64,000 nucleotides of DNA from Sipunculus nudus (taxonomy: Eukaryota; Annelida; Sipuncula; Golfingiida; Sipunculidae). Shown piece by piece: positions 12,360 through 25,400 of this stretch. Every line of letters begins with the position of its first letter. Within the stretch, counting starts at the first letter, position 1. The DNA lies in NCBI GenBank assembly GCA_026874595.1, contig CM049319.1, forward strand, positions 61,324,917 through 61,388,916, read 5' to 3'. The translations under genes and the position numbers were made by a program. The notes below the pieces were generated by a model. The model searched no databases and had not been told where the DNA came from. It worked only from the letters and a program-made list of their open reading frames with translations.

Positions 12360-13830
12360 GATGTCTGCAGCAGAAATGTGTATGTAGGTTGTGCCACCTA
12401 CAACAAAATCCAGAAAGCCGTCCAAGTTGTATACATATGCAAAATTTAAGGTAGATAAGTCGAACCACTACTTGTATATTAGTGATTTTATCCCACAGCA
12501 GACAATCAGAAGGATGCTGTGCAAAATGGTGGCAGGTGGCACCACCAATTTTGTGTATGATTAAGAGCTAGGTTAGATCTATACACATGCTAAATTTCAG
12601 GGGGATATGTCAAACCAGTCCTGAGATATAAGCCTGAATGTCTGCAGCATAAACATAAATGTATGTGGCGCCACCTGCCAAAAAATCCAGAAAGCTATCC
12701 AAGATGTATAAACATGCAAAATTTTAGGCAGATAAGTCAAACCACTACTGAGATATGAGTGATTTTAGCCCCCAGCAGACAAACAGACGGACGCTGTGCA
12801 AAAATGGTGGCAGGTGGCACCACTAATTTTGTGTATGATTAAGAGCTATGTGAGATCTATACACATGCTAAATTTCAGGGGGATATGTCAAACCAGTCCT
12901 GATATATAAGCCTGAATGTCTGCAGAGAATACATAAATGTAGGTGGCGCCACCTGCCACAAAATCCAGAAAGCTATCCAAGATGTATAAACCTGCAAAAT
13001 TTTAGGCAGATATGTCAAACCACTGCCGAGATATGAGTGATTTTATCCCATGGCAAACAAACAGACGGACCCTGTGCAAAAATGATTGCAGGTGGCACCA
13101 CCAGTTTTGCGTATGATAAAAAGCTATGTGAGATCTATAAACATGCAGAATTTTTGCCCAATCAGTCAAATGGTTCCTGAGATATGAGCCTGGATGTCTG
13201 CAGCGTAAATCTGAATGTAGGTGGCGCCACCTGTCATAAAATCAAGAAAGCTGTCAAGGACGTATAAACCTGCAAAATATCAGTTGGATAAGTCAAACCA
13301 CTGCCGAGATATGAGTGATTTTATCCCAACGCAGATGAACAGATGGACGCTGTGCAAAAATGGTTGCAGGTGGCGCCACCAGTTTTGCGTATGATAAAGA
13401 GCTATTGGAGATCTATACACATGCAAAATTTTGGCCCAACTGGTCAAATGGTTCCGGAGATATGAGCTTGGATGTCTGCAGCTTAAACGTGAATGTAGGT
13501 GGCGCCACCTGTCATAAAATCAAGAAAGCTGTCCAGGATGTATACACATGCAAAATTTCAGGTGGATAAGTCCAACCAATGCAGAGATATGAGTGTTTTT
13601 ATACCAAGGCAGATGAACAGATGGACGCTGTGCAAAAATGGTTGCAGGTGGCTCCACCATTTTTAGTGTATGTTATAAAGCTTTCCAAGGGCTACATTTG
13701 TGCCTTATTGGTCAAACGGTTCCCGAGACAGGTGGATTTATGTGTGGAAACAGATGCACAAAGGGACGCTGGGCAGAGAGGAAAGGTCAGAGGTCAACAA
13801 AAAATGAGGGCGCAGCAGTTCACATTTGAC
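12360..13830 (+). repeat. GGTGGCGCC tandem array of family A copy 2
   Basis: Exact GGTGGCGCCACC at 12942, 13220, 13369 and 13498, with variants at about 12396, 12536 and 12668. Halves alternate with the same internal phrases as the array at 6300-8060 but are more diverged from one another in the left part. Confidence 0.85.
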
Positions 13831-14054
13831 CGATCATAATTCTGAATTTTAAAAAATTCTGCCCAGTGGTTATGCAGGAGTTCTCAGGAAACCTATGCAG
13901 CGATGGCAGCAGCGTCCGCTTCCGACTGAAAACATAGTATCCACAAAACTCAGTCCAATACATCAAACTTCCCCAGAGTTTGATGCACTGGGCTGACAAG
14001 GCTTAGGTGAGGAAGGCAGTTGCCCCCGAGTGACCTGTGGCAAATTGCTGCCTC

Positions 14055-14160
14055 AAGCTACTGTACTGAGTCAACTCTTGACCTGCACCTGGCTAGACTG
14101 AGTGAACTTTTGACCTGTACCTGGCTGCACTGAGTGAACTCTTGACCTGTTGCATAATCT
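14055..14160 (+). repeat. Short tandem repeat, ~33-bp unit
   Basis: Three to four units of TGAGTGAACT(C/T)TTGACCTG plus a linker with CTGGCT. A related run lies at 30405-30490 inside family A copy 4. Confidence 0.7.
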
Positions 14161-15792
14161 GACACAGTTGGCAGTCTGCCAAAGCTATAAACAGATTCAG
14201 GCTGAACTTTGGTGCCATCATCTTGGCTAATGGCCAACATAAAGGCACTGGCAATCTGCCAATGGTAAACCAAATGCTGCCATCTGTACACAAAAGTGGT
14301 CCCTACTTGAAATAACTTTGAAATTTATTTTCCCAATACAAAATGCTTTTTTAGCTGACTTTTTATTAAAAAGAAATCAGAAATATATGTAAAATTATTA
14401 CAGATGCATACTGAATGCAAAATTAAAATACAGATATATATCATTGATGACAAATTCTTGAATTAATTTGAGTAGGGATACCAATAATTAATAATCCACA
14501 TACAGTTGTCTTTATATAGCCACAGAGAGCTGAATATCCATGATTGTAACATTGCCTGGTATGATGAATAACTTAAATCATAAATCTAAATTTTTTAAAA
14601 GCTTTTAAAAAAACTTTCTTGTAAATATTAACCAAATATAACCTGAAATTATAAATGTCTAGTGGCATGATGTAATAGATGCTAAAAACTGGTGCCAGGC
14701 TAGATGTAACAGCATCACACAGCTAACATATATGGTAAAATGACTCAATTCAATCTCCATAATTCAGCCAAAATCATTCATGTGGAACCCTTAATGACGA
14801 TTATTATTAATAGAATTATTGTAGGAATTATTCTTGTAAAATATTTAACAAACTGGCTTCGGTGGCATCAGTCGAAAAACGCTTTGCAAGTTTATAACTC
14901 ATATAGGAAGATACAGAAAACTGGTCAAGTTCAGCTTCCCGTAACTCAGCCAAAAAGCACTGAACCAAAACCATTTGAACAACTTGAATTATCAACATCT
15001 GAGGATAATTAATGTGTGAGATTTAAGAATTTAGCCCAGTGGTTTTTGAGAAGAAGATCTTTGTAGCCACTTAGCTAAAATGGGCTGTTGTGGCATATGA
15101 CTAAATTCAGCTTCCCATAACTTAGCCAAAAGTCACTGAAAAGAGACCATTTGAACAAACTTCAGAAAGCACTACCCTAGAATGAATTCTGTGGGATATT
15201 AAACATTTTGGCCATATGGTTTCAGAGAAGAAGTTTTTTTGTAGCCCTCAGTGTGATACAGGCACTAATGTCCCCATACAAAAAAGGCCGATGCAGGTGG
15301 CGCCACCAATACCTCAATTTTATATATGACCTATGTGACCAACATTGGCATAAAATTTGGTGATGATAGCTCCAGCCGTTTCTGACATTAAAATTTTAAT
15401 ATGCTTTTTTGCACAGTTAATAAAGTTCAACCTCCTGTAACTCGGCCAAAAATCTCCAAACTGGAACCATTCGAACAATCTTAAGAAAGATTGTTCCAGG
15501 GATCATTTCTGTGAAATATTGGACAATTTGGCTGGACAGTTTCGGAGAAGAAGATTTTTAAAGCTTTTTTAGCTTTTTCCCTATAAAATCTAAGAAAATG
15601 CAGTTAGAAAAAAAATAAACAAAATCAGATATAGTTTTTTGGACGACTGATTATTTGCAAAAAATTTGGTGATGCTAGCTCCTGCCGTTTTTGAGATAGC
15701 TATGGTTAACGTACAGACAACGCATGACGTACGACGCATGACACACGACGGACAAAGCCGCACCATCGCATAAGCTCACAGGTTCGCTAAAA

Positions 15793-16060
15793 ATACAGGT
15801 GGCGCCACAAGTAAAACTGGTGAAAAACTGCATAAACTGATGAAACTATCTATAATCAATATCCTTGCAAAAAATCATGGTGATCAATGCATTAGTTGTT
15901 CAGATATTTGAGCTTTTGTTTCAAATTTTTCATGATACAAGGGGTTCTTCGGAGCCCCATAGCTTGAAGAATATGGGTTACAGAGACCCAATTCCAGGTT
16001 TCCAAGGAGATTTTGCATGGACCTCTCTGGATGTTAAGTTAGAAGATACCATCCCCCCCT
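15793..16060 (+). mobile_element. Family B unit fragment
   Basis: Directly follows the family A 3' end. It opens CAGGTGGCGCCACAAG and carries the AATCATGGTGATCA and GGATTACAGAGACC-type phrases of one family B unit. It stops near GAAGATACC. Confidence 0.65.
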
Positions 16061-16707
16061 CCTCCCTTATTGATACCCCTGATTATTGACACTTATCAAG
16101 ATCTATTCTTTTTTCACATTTCAATATTTGGAAGCCAACTAAACTAGGACTCGCACCTTCATCCAACCTTGTTTCCACTGCAAGACAGGACCTGAAATCA
16201 TGTTCCAGTCAGCCATGCTGCTCCAACACCATGATGTACGTTGGTTTGACTTTTGATGTTAATTTAAATTTGCTGCTGCAATGTTAATGATAATGAACGG
16301 TTATTTAATCACAATCATCATACATAGATAGATATATACCAGGATTGTAATGGATTCACAGATGCAGTGATTAATTGTGATAGTCAAACTTTGTATCATG
16401 TATTGTCAGATGGTATATGCCATCCAAGAAAAGGTCTGACATTAAACCAGCAACCTACTCAGCAGGCCCAGCACATATGTGAATCAACACTGGCCCGAAT
16501 TAAATCAGTCAATTGACATCTGATTAGCTAATTGCTGCATGATCAAACCAATTGAAGAGGCTGTTTCATTATTCGTTGTTTATGAAGCATGGAAACAAAT
16601 AGCACCGCTAACATGAACAAAGGAGAACTTCATAATACTACCTATCTATATTAATAGTATTGTGTATTGTGCCACAACTGAAGTATTGCAATACTGAATG
16701 TAGTGTG
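16061..16707. other. Intergenic, nothing recognised
   Basis: No frame longer than chance, no repeat structure I can identify. Confidence 0.4.
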
Positions 16708-16969
16708 CAGGGCTCGACATTAACTTTTAAAAGTACTTGACATGTCTTGCAAGTAACATCTAGCATTTACTGGCCCTTCATGAATTTTACTTGCCCAACA
16801 AATATTATTGTTGTATTCAAGAACACAAAGATCCTTTTTCAAACTTTTACATGGGTAAAGGTTTATGTTGGACCCTTTTTTTTGGTCAGGCAAGAAGGAG
16901 GCGACTATTAGTTGCCCTTCCACTTTTTTCTGGAACTATCACTTGCCCCACTGTTAATGTTAAACCCTG
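16708..16969. mobile_element. hAT-like MITE, 262 bp
   Basis: The left end CAGGGCTCGACATTAAC and the right end GTTAATGTTAAACCCTG form imperfect 17-bp terminal inverted repeats starting CAGGG, as is usual for hAT elements. I do not see a clean 8-bp target duplication, so the insertion is old or the ends are slightly misplaced. The two short overlapping frames inside it on opposite strands are not genes. Confidence 0.6.
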
Positions 16970-16984
16970 TCATGAGCTAAATGT

Positions 16985-17830
16985 ATTTTTATACCCTTAA
17001 TACATACAGGTATTGAGTTCTTCATTACATTCTTAATCCTACATGTGTTATCTTGAATGAAATGTGTAAACTGATCAGTGTAAATGAATAATGAAACACT
17101 TGTTTCCAGCAATGATACATTTACAGGTATAAATGCAAGTATGGGTTTTCATATTAATCTCTCAATCACAGTGAGGCGACACCTTAAATGATAATAATGC
17201 AGCAATGTGTTATGCCATGGATACACACAGACCTTTATTGATTTCTCATTTCCATGCATGTCACGTTAATTTAAAGGTGTTACTTTCCTGTTAATAATAA
17301 TGGCACTCTTGTTCATTGCATGGATATATACAAGTATCAACTTCTCTATGTGTTACCTTAATTTAAATGTGTTTCAATAATCTTAATTATAATGAAACTC
17401 TTGGTTCTGTTATCATAATATGTACAGGTAGAGCTAAATACAGGTATGGAGCTTTTTTTATTTTTTAATATTTCTGAGTCATATACATGTGATACCTGAA
17501 TATAAATGTGTTATCTTGGTGCTTAAATGACAATGGAACACTTTGTTCTAGCAAGGATACACAGGTATACACATGCATACATGTAAAGAGTTTTTTCTAT
17601 CAATTTCTCCATCATATGCACGTTACCTGATCTCAAAATGTTGTAATTCCAGGTAATGGAACGCACTGAGCTGGCATGGATACGGACAGGTATTGAGTTG
17701 TTTATTAATTGTTTAATCCTTTGCATCTGTTACTTTGATTTAAATATGTTTCCATGTAATGTTTATTATAATAGAACACATGGTCCTGGCACGGATATAT
17801 ACATACAGGCATTAAATTAAAGTGCTTGTG
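16985..17830 (+). repeat. Degenerate tandem array, ~115-bp units
   Basis: ACAGGTAT- or ACAGGCAT-type motifs recur near 17008, 17125, 17430, 17565, 17692 and 17806. Each is followed by a T-rich stretch, a TTACCTTAATTTAAATGTG-like phrase and GAAACACTTG. Intermediate units are more worn. Roughly seven units. Confidence 0.6.
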
Positions 17831-18774
17831 TCTCATATGTTAGAGTCTAATGCATCCTCAAAAAACCCTGCATGCCCCAACACCACGACAGAAAAGGCAC
17901 TGCATACTAACCATCAAGGTGACAATTATTTTGACAGTTACAGCTGACAGGAAAGCATTTAATACTGTCATCTCGATGCATCTGGTCTCCGTGGTAACCT
18001 TTTTTTTTATCAGCATATCACAAATCTGAAGACTGAGAAAGCCACATTCCACTCTTTCATCTTTTGTTTCCACAAAAGCCCTATGTATTCTCTGTAATCA
18101 ACAGCATGTTAATTAACCAGGGAACTAGGAATAAAAACTGGTTCTTGGGAGACAAACATTCACAGCATAGACTGGTAATGTGCCATAAATAGTCACAGCG
18201 AAAATATTGTCCCCACGTCTTTCACTGGATGCTGCCGTCAGTCTGGTAAAGCTGTGTAAGTATGATTGGACATCCTGCTAACTGGAAAGGTTAAGGAGCT
18301 TAAAAAAATTTAATCACTTACTTGCTAAGACCAGCCGTGACTGTCAGCGTGTAAATCCGTACCTGTCATAGGGAGTAGGCCTCCCAATGGTAAAGTGATT
18401 ATTGGAGTCTGCAAGACTTGTGACAACCTCTAGGCAGAGGCATCAGGCACCGAGAAATGGAACCAACTCAGCGTGGCAGCTTGTTTACCATCACAGGATG
18501 GCCCCCGCATAAAGGTCTGAGTCTGTGCAGAGACAAACCGCTCCATGTTAACAAGACAAGCAGACTCTCAGGCCTGATAAAACCTTATGAAGAGAGGTAT
18601 CTTAGCCTCGTGGTAGAGTTGGCTTGTACTGTAGAACACTGTGTGTCTTTATTGTACCTTCATACACACACTTCTCCTATACTAACACTATAATCCATAT
18701 ATCAAGGGTACAAATGTGAAATGACAGTTTCTAGAAACCTGCTGGGTAAGTACAGGTCTACTAATACTGTCAGT
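17831..18774. other. Intergenic, nothing recognised
   Basis: A 78-codon frame at 18457-18693 has no motif I know. CCTCGTGGTAGAG at about 18606 looks faintly like a tRNA A box but no matching B box follows. Confidence 0.35.
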
Positions 18775-18975
18775 CATCACTAAACACATACTTTATCAAT
18801 AATATCATCGTAACTACCAAAATGGTAATCATAATAATTGTAATCAGCATCATAGCAACCATCACTATCTTCATAATCATCATCATCATGATCATCATCA
18901 CCACAATAATAACAGTAGTAATAATATTAATATTGATATAAATAATGATAATAATAATAATTATAATAAAATGAA
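18775..18975. repeat. Trinucleotide ATC/AAT-rich simple repeat
   Basis: Interrupted runs of ATC and then AAT. It generates a low-complexity frame of Ile, Met and Val on the minus strand that is not a gene. Confidence 0.9.
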
Positions 18976-19914
18976 GAACATGCATAATCACAAGCAACTA
19001 ACAATACAGCACATTCATCATTATCACCTGCATTATTATTATAATTATATTACTTTAATCAGCGACATTATTATTCTCAGCATCTAAAACGGGGCCTTTC
19101 CTAGCTGTCAATTTTTTTAAGGGGGCTGGAGGTGGATCACTGCTGCAAAAATTTCAGCGTTAATATCACTGTATCCTTATGCAATTACTCTGAAGGATGT
19201 TATTTAAGTTTCCTTATTTTTCACAGAAAAGCTCAACTCAACATGTTTTTAACATGAATGGCTATATTTTGCTTAAAAATAATAACTTTTTAAGTTATGG
19301 AAATTCATAAGGTAAACAATCAAGCATTTTATAATTTCACATTTATTGGCATTTGAACAAACTGAAGTTTACAAAAAAAATGGAGTGGAATCCTGATACT
19401 AAAAATAAGGCTGCGTTTGCATATGTTTGCATTAGTAAAAACTTTTTTATGCTTCTGGTTGTTTCTCTCCTCACTTTTATGAATCTTAAAAGAAATAAAA
19501 CTTTCTTTTAGTCTGTGGGAATCCATGGCAGGCCAGGTTTGCAGGTTCTTTTTTACCCTAATGTTTTATCACATCATAGAAGTCAACCTGAAGATGGCTC
19601 TATATTAAACATAACACTGGTCTCTCCATGGGAAGTGAACCATGCTATAATGGCATCATGCATGTCATATACATAGCTGAATTTCATTCCCCATGCAGCA
19701 AAACTATCACTTGCAAGCATTTTATAAAGGATTGGTCCGTCACCTTTCTGTTACCATGGGACTGCATGTTTATTCATTCGGGATGAAACTAACCGACAAG
19801 ATAACATGTTATTATAAAGCCTCCTGGATTAAAGGTTTTATATGAAAAGGGTGAGGAATAAAACCTGAAGTCATTACTTGTATTAAGCATCATTTAAAGA
19901 AATCTTGGAGGTAC
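18976..19914. other. Intergenic, nothing recognised
   Basis: AT-rich, with only short frames. Confidence 0.35.
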
Positions 19915-20410
19915 TGATGAGATACCAGCAATCAAAGACTTGAGTCTCAACTTAGACTCAAGTGCAGACTCCACTTATTGGGGACCCAGACTTGTACTAG
20001 ACATTCCTGCATTAGCTCAGACTTGGACTCAAAGTCAAGGACTTGAGAGATCAGGCCAAGTCCACCTCGAATCAAACATGATAATATAAATATAATAATT
20101 TGAAAGCTCTCTGAGGCTCTCGCATGCTATAAAGTCAGTTACATGCATTAGTAAAAACATGTGCATACTGCTACCAGCATATTAAGAAGAGAGACTATAT
20201 TCTCCAAGCCTTTGCTCTGCATTATGTCATTAAAAATTTAAATAAGAAGGAAAAAATAACAAATGGCCCATCGGCTATGATTCGCATGAATAGGGAGAAT
20301 TGAACTGAACTTGGATCTAGGTTCAAGACAACTCAGACTTGAAGAAGGTGGACTTGGACCCCAACCTCAAGAACTTACACTTTTACTAAAATGGTGTGGG
20401 CATCACCTAC
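19915..20410. repeat. ACTTGGACT-type interspersed repeat
   Basis: Two clusters (19935-20070 and 20300-20380) of GACTTGAGTC, GACTTGGACTC, GACTTGGACC and close variants flank an AT-rich middle. This is a single dispersed repeat copy, perhaps a non-autonomous DNA element. I cannot fix its ends. Confidence 0.5.
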
Positions 20411-21593
20411 AGCATCTTGAGATACTGGTACAAATATTTTGCAGCTGAGCTTCAAACAGGGAATGAAGTAGGGAACCTCAGCTCCAAAGACCACCACCTT
20501 TACAACTAAGCTACATCTAACCCTGTTTTGATCTCTCACATAAGAAAGTCTATTGTTCTGTCAGAGTGGCATGTTGCATACGTTGCAAAGGACTACACTG
20601 CAAGGCTCAATATGGATGCAAATATTTTTATCATTTTTTACAATGCTTCATGCCCTAGAGGTACTCAGTCACCTAAAATACACCAGGCCAATCATTATTT
20701 ATATATATTTGTGTGTTTTCTAACATTTTTAAATTCCCCCACACACTTTCTGAATTCTGTATAAAAGCATAGATGATAGAAAACTTATACACAGCACAGG
20801 AAATAACTGGTTACCATAGAGATGGGATTAACGCTTTGGTTTGTGAGTTTATCCATTCTTTTCTTATGTAAATTTATTACTTGTAGCCTACAAATAAAGT
20901 TAAGATTACTAGATGTTTACAATGTCACTGATGCAACAGGATGGATGTCCACTGCATTGCATTTCCCTGTATGATTTGCGTCATGACTCAAGTAGGCTTG
21001 TCAGTTCAAGATTAATGTCTACTGAGTCATGTATTCACCCTATGCAACTGACTTACATGTCAGAGAGATCTTAACCCAGATCTACTGCACTAATAAAATG
21101 ACCCTACATGTACTACTGGATTAAGAACAAGAATAGTCTAAATTGATTCTGAAGAACTGATTTGTGGAATCTTGCTCAAATCTGGCATGATATGATGAAT
21201 ATATCTGGAGATGATATACATTATTTGACATTTATCACATAATTAAAAATCCCAATGCTAAAGGCTTGAAAACACTTTAATGACTAAAGTACAGGAAACT
21301 TACCAAACCCCCAAACAAAATTGTCAAAAATATAGATAACACTACTAGCGACATGCTGTAACCAAGATCAATACAGTGTAAAGTAAAACAGCCTTTGGTG
21401 AGGTAAGCTATCTGATGACACTGATGTGTCTGAATTAAATGAAAAGGGCACATGCCAGGACCAAAGCACTAATGTGTCTGACATGTTTATGAAAAATTGA
21501 TTTGGTTTGCATGACAACAGGAATATTGGGAAAATGTGAATGAAATTTTTGGATTATTTACACCATGACTTGTGACAAGAAAGGTGATAACAT
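20411..21593. other. Intergenic, one SINE-like fragment
   Basis: Apart from the tRNA-like stretch at 20465-20530, nothing is recognised. Confidence 0.35.
20465..20530 (-). repeat. Possible tRNA-derived SINE head
   Basis: On the minus strand TAGCTTAGTTG (20513-20503) fits the Pol III A-box pattern TRGCNNAGYNG and GGTTCCCTAC about 30 bases downstream is a weak B box. No complete cloverleaf or tail is apparent. Confidence 0.35.
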
Positions 21594-22440
21594 GTTTCAA
21601 TGACCCATGGGTCATGACACTAAGCTGACTATCTATAACAGGAATTTGAAAAGCCCAATTGAGATTAACTTATGGTGTGATCTTGACCTTTCACCTTCTG
21701 AAACCAAAGTCAACAGTGAAAACTGAATCTAATCATGACTGGTTTGTAAAGGTTGTATAAGATAAGAATGAGATCAAGGTCATAAGTTTTCAAATTTCTA
21801 TGAACTTGGTTGAAACATTTTATCTATCAAATTTGAGGAAAATATATAATTTATCATATTCGCAAGAAATCCTTAATATGATGAACTATTGTTCAGCTGA
21901 TTTGACCAAGTTGATTATGTTCAAGGTCAACAGGTTTTACCTCGTCAAAGTGCATTGTTGAAACAACTTGTTTAAAAAATTTGTGGGGAATATCTTCAGT
22001 ACTTAAAAAAATATAGGGGTTATATTAGACTAGACGACATCCCTTTGGATTTGACCCTGAAGATCAAGGTCAAGCTCTCCTGTTTTCAAACTGGCCACCA
22101 AGAAAAATAGTCAGAGACAAACCTGAAAATCTTCAGAAAAAAATTTGGTTAAATCATAGGAACTTCAGAAGTTATTGGGTAAACAAAGATTAGTTGATTT
22201 TGACCATCAATATCAAGGTCAACATTCTGGTTCAATTGACCTTTAATATCAAGGTCAAGGTCACCAGTTTTCAGATCCCTCTACCATTCTGTTTGAAAAT
22301 AAATTGTTTCAAATTTCCAGGTATAATATGCATCACTTCAAAGTAATTATGTTCACAAGATATGAAGAAAAAAATGACACATGATAGAGAAAAAATGTCT
22401 CATAGAAGGGGCAGACATAACAAATGGTCTAAAGGGTCAT
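21594..22440 (+). repeat. TCAAGGTCA-rich degenerate repeat region
   Basis: A family B-like 5' start (TGACCCATGGGTCATGACAC, 21600) and a second one (GGTCTAAAGGGTCATGACAC, about 22425) bracket about 830 bp in which AAGGTCA or TGACCTT occurs repeatedly (for example about 21690, 21775, 21925, 22065, 22215, 22250). It looks like an old relative of the family C array, too worn to show a period. Confidence 0.5.
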
Positions 22441-25400
22441 GACACTGTGCTGAATTTGAATGCAGGTGATGCTTGTATTATTTATTGTTGATATAATGAT
22501 CTGGTGAAAAAAATATTTGTAAAGGAACCTTGCACAATGGGTAGTATGATTACCATAGTTCAGCATATGAAAAAGTCAGCATGGCTAAAAATAAAACATT
22601 CCTCGCAATGTTGCAAAACAAGGCACATGCGACAAACATCTGTAACCAAGAGAGAAAACCTTGTGTTAGAATGAGTATTCTTATAACTGCAACAAGTTAA
22701 AGTACTTACACCAGCCAGAAATCACTTAAACATTCTAGACTGGCCACTAAAACATCATTAGCCCCTAGCTCTCCACATACTGATCTTATTACTAGTGAGT
22801 TCATGGCCAGATAATTCAGTTACCAGTGTAAACAGACAGAAATACAACCAATATCTGCTGATGATAAGACATTTAGAATGTTTCTGCGGAGAGCTATTCT
22901 GCTTCCTATATCGTACACTGAGACAATTATCAGGCTATATATTTTCCCAACAGGACCTATAACCTTCCTTTAATTACACAGAATTCCAAAATTTTCCCTC
23001 GAAAATAGAGATCAGCCCCCCCCCCCCCCTCCCCCAGGCATTAGCAGGCCCAATATGTAACAACATCCCTTAACAAGTGCCTTATGAATATTCATGCTCT
23101 TGTGAATATGCTTTTCCAGTCTCCAAACAGAAACCCTTACCTCCAGACAGACAAGCTGTGACACAAACACTGCATCTGATTATTCATATTTTAAGGAGAA
23201 TGACCAGACCAGCTCCATCATAAGAAATTCATGAGGGAACCAGTGCCTGACATATCATTTTTTAATATACAGGGTTTCAGCCTTCTGTAACAAAGTTTCT
23301 CCAAAATAAATCATATGATCCTGGGGGGTCTGACCCCCCCTTTTCCGGAACTGAGGACCCTATTTTTAGGTTTTGTCATAATAATCTTCTTGGGTCTGAC
23401 CCTTCTTTCCCTTAATCCTGGATCCGCCCCTGTAACTGAAGGCTGACTGATACTGTGACACTACTTTTGGTGATATATATATATATATTATATATATGAT
23501 TTTTGATGGCACACTGTGTGACTAATGCCAAAGCATGAGGGAAAAGTTCAATTTTTGCTCTTATTTAATACAATCAACTATTTATTTGCCTATGATGGAT
23601 GGAATGCAGAACACTGACACATAAAAAAAGTGGTATTCTAAATTTATAATTTTATCAACTTTCATGTGATATAGTGGCCATGTGACCTGGTTACTATGGG
23701 CATGACCTGCGAGTAAAGCAGGATTAACACTGGGCGACAGTCCAAGCACAATGTTGTTGCAGTGGTTAAACATTTGTAAATATATACACCCCAGTTTATA
23801 TACATGTCCTGATATAGACTTTTACTTCCGTTACTTACTGTGAACTCTTTTAAAATTAAAAAAAAAGTCATTCACAGTTTTGCTGGTGTTGGGCAAAAAA
23901 GCAAGATGCTGGTCGGAGTAATCACCTGTATTTTTGGGGGAATTTTTACCAGAATTAAGCTGTAAATCACAGCTTTAATATGCCATGATGTGTGTACACA
24001 ATATAAAAATATTATTTTATTTATTCTTACATGATTCAAACTGGGATCAGTATTTGTACATTTAGAATTCATACAGTCATTTCAAAGGTGATTGGTTGCA
24101 TGGACTCCAGTACAACAATTTCAATGGATAATAATATGTAATTTGTTTCCACCTGCTGTCCTTGAATTTTTTTATTCTATATGTATCCATACCAGTTCTG
24201 TTGTGTAAAAAAAAGTTGGGTTTCTCTCCTAATAGTGTGACCTTGTGCAGTGCACATTATTATGAGAAAGAGTGGATGTTCAGCAAATGCCAGGTTTTAA
24301 GGTAAATTTTAGTGAGATTTGCATGGTATTTCATATATTTTAAATTATTTTCAAACCCCTATATGAAAAGCATTTCTTTAGGTTGTTACAGTAAAATAAA
24401 GATGAAGGTAGCCGCTTTAATTTAGTCACTGGTAGTGTGTTTTATCAGCCTGGCTACCAGCAGTTTGCTATTTGCTGTGTTTCAAAGCACTGGTTGACTT
24501 GTGACGTCATGCCAGAGACTCTTGTACATTTCAGTCACACTCCGGGAGATGGAATGCTGCACATGTATATTTCAAATGTGTATTTTACTTTAAATAGTTT
24601 AATTGGGACAGGTGGCATGATGTTTGTGGCAGGTTCACAGCATAATGCTAAGCTCCCTTGAGTTTGTAACATATCTAGGCTGGGGAATAGTTGTTTATTT
24701 TGTTACATAGTATCGATTAATGGAAGCATGTGTATCATGAGAAATCAACAACCAAATATAAAATATATATGTGCATGTTAAACAAGGGTATGAAGAAAAT
24801 AAAATTCTCCTATGCATACCAAGTTTAACTGCTTGCTGTTACGTGGCTTTTTTCACACACACTTGTCAAAACGTCCATAGCTTATCTAACCTCCTTTACT
24901 AGAGAGCAAGGATCTCCAGACATGCATATTTGCACAATTACTATTGTGCAATTTTGTATTCTCTAAATTTAAATTCCTCACACAGAAGACCTGCATTCTA
25001 GTCCCGGGGAATACATCACACTGCTTTGCAGGGGTACAGCCTGAGAACATTCAAAATATATTCTCAGTTGCTTCAGCAAGCAATTAAGAAGTATGCTTTT
25101 CCATGAATTACAAATTTAACAATTGAATCAAACAGGTGGCTTACATAAATCCTGTTTAGGGGTCAGGAAAAATTTTTTTGGATGAAGTGTCTGGCTTTGG
25201 GGAATCTGACTAATCAAACAGAGCCTTGTGACCTGGTGAGTCTCATGTGCCAGTGGTTTTTTTTTTTTTATCAGGCGTTTGTACAGTTTTTATTTCTGTG
25301 TGCTGTTTACTATTGTTGTTATGGATTTGACTGACTTTTATGATCCATCACACACACACCTGTTCAAAACTCATTATATAGGAGGCATGGAAACCCGCTA

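Larger units (their letters stand above)
12226..15792 (+). mobile_element. Family A element, copy 2
   Basis: The 5' hairpin start seen in copies 1, 3 and 4 is missing. Sequence is alignable from GTCGACAAGCGACTAC (12250) and resembles copy 1 from about 6174. The tandem array covers 12360-13830. Then come sections with GAGTGAACT(C/T)TTGACCTG repeats (14055-14160) and the segment opening CAGGTGGCGCCACCAAT near 15294. It ends ACAGGTTCGC at 15778-15787 followed by TAAAAA. C-family-like sequence at 13905-13960 suggests a nested insertion. Confidence 0.65.

Noticed and set aside
18770-18997. 75-codon Ile/Met/Val-rich frame resembling a membrane protein
   Set aside because: Translation of an ATC/AAT trinucleotide repeat.
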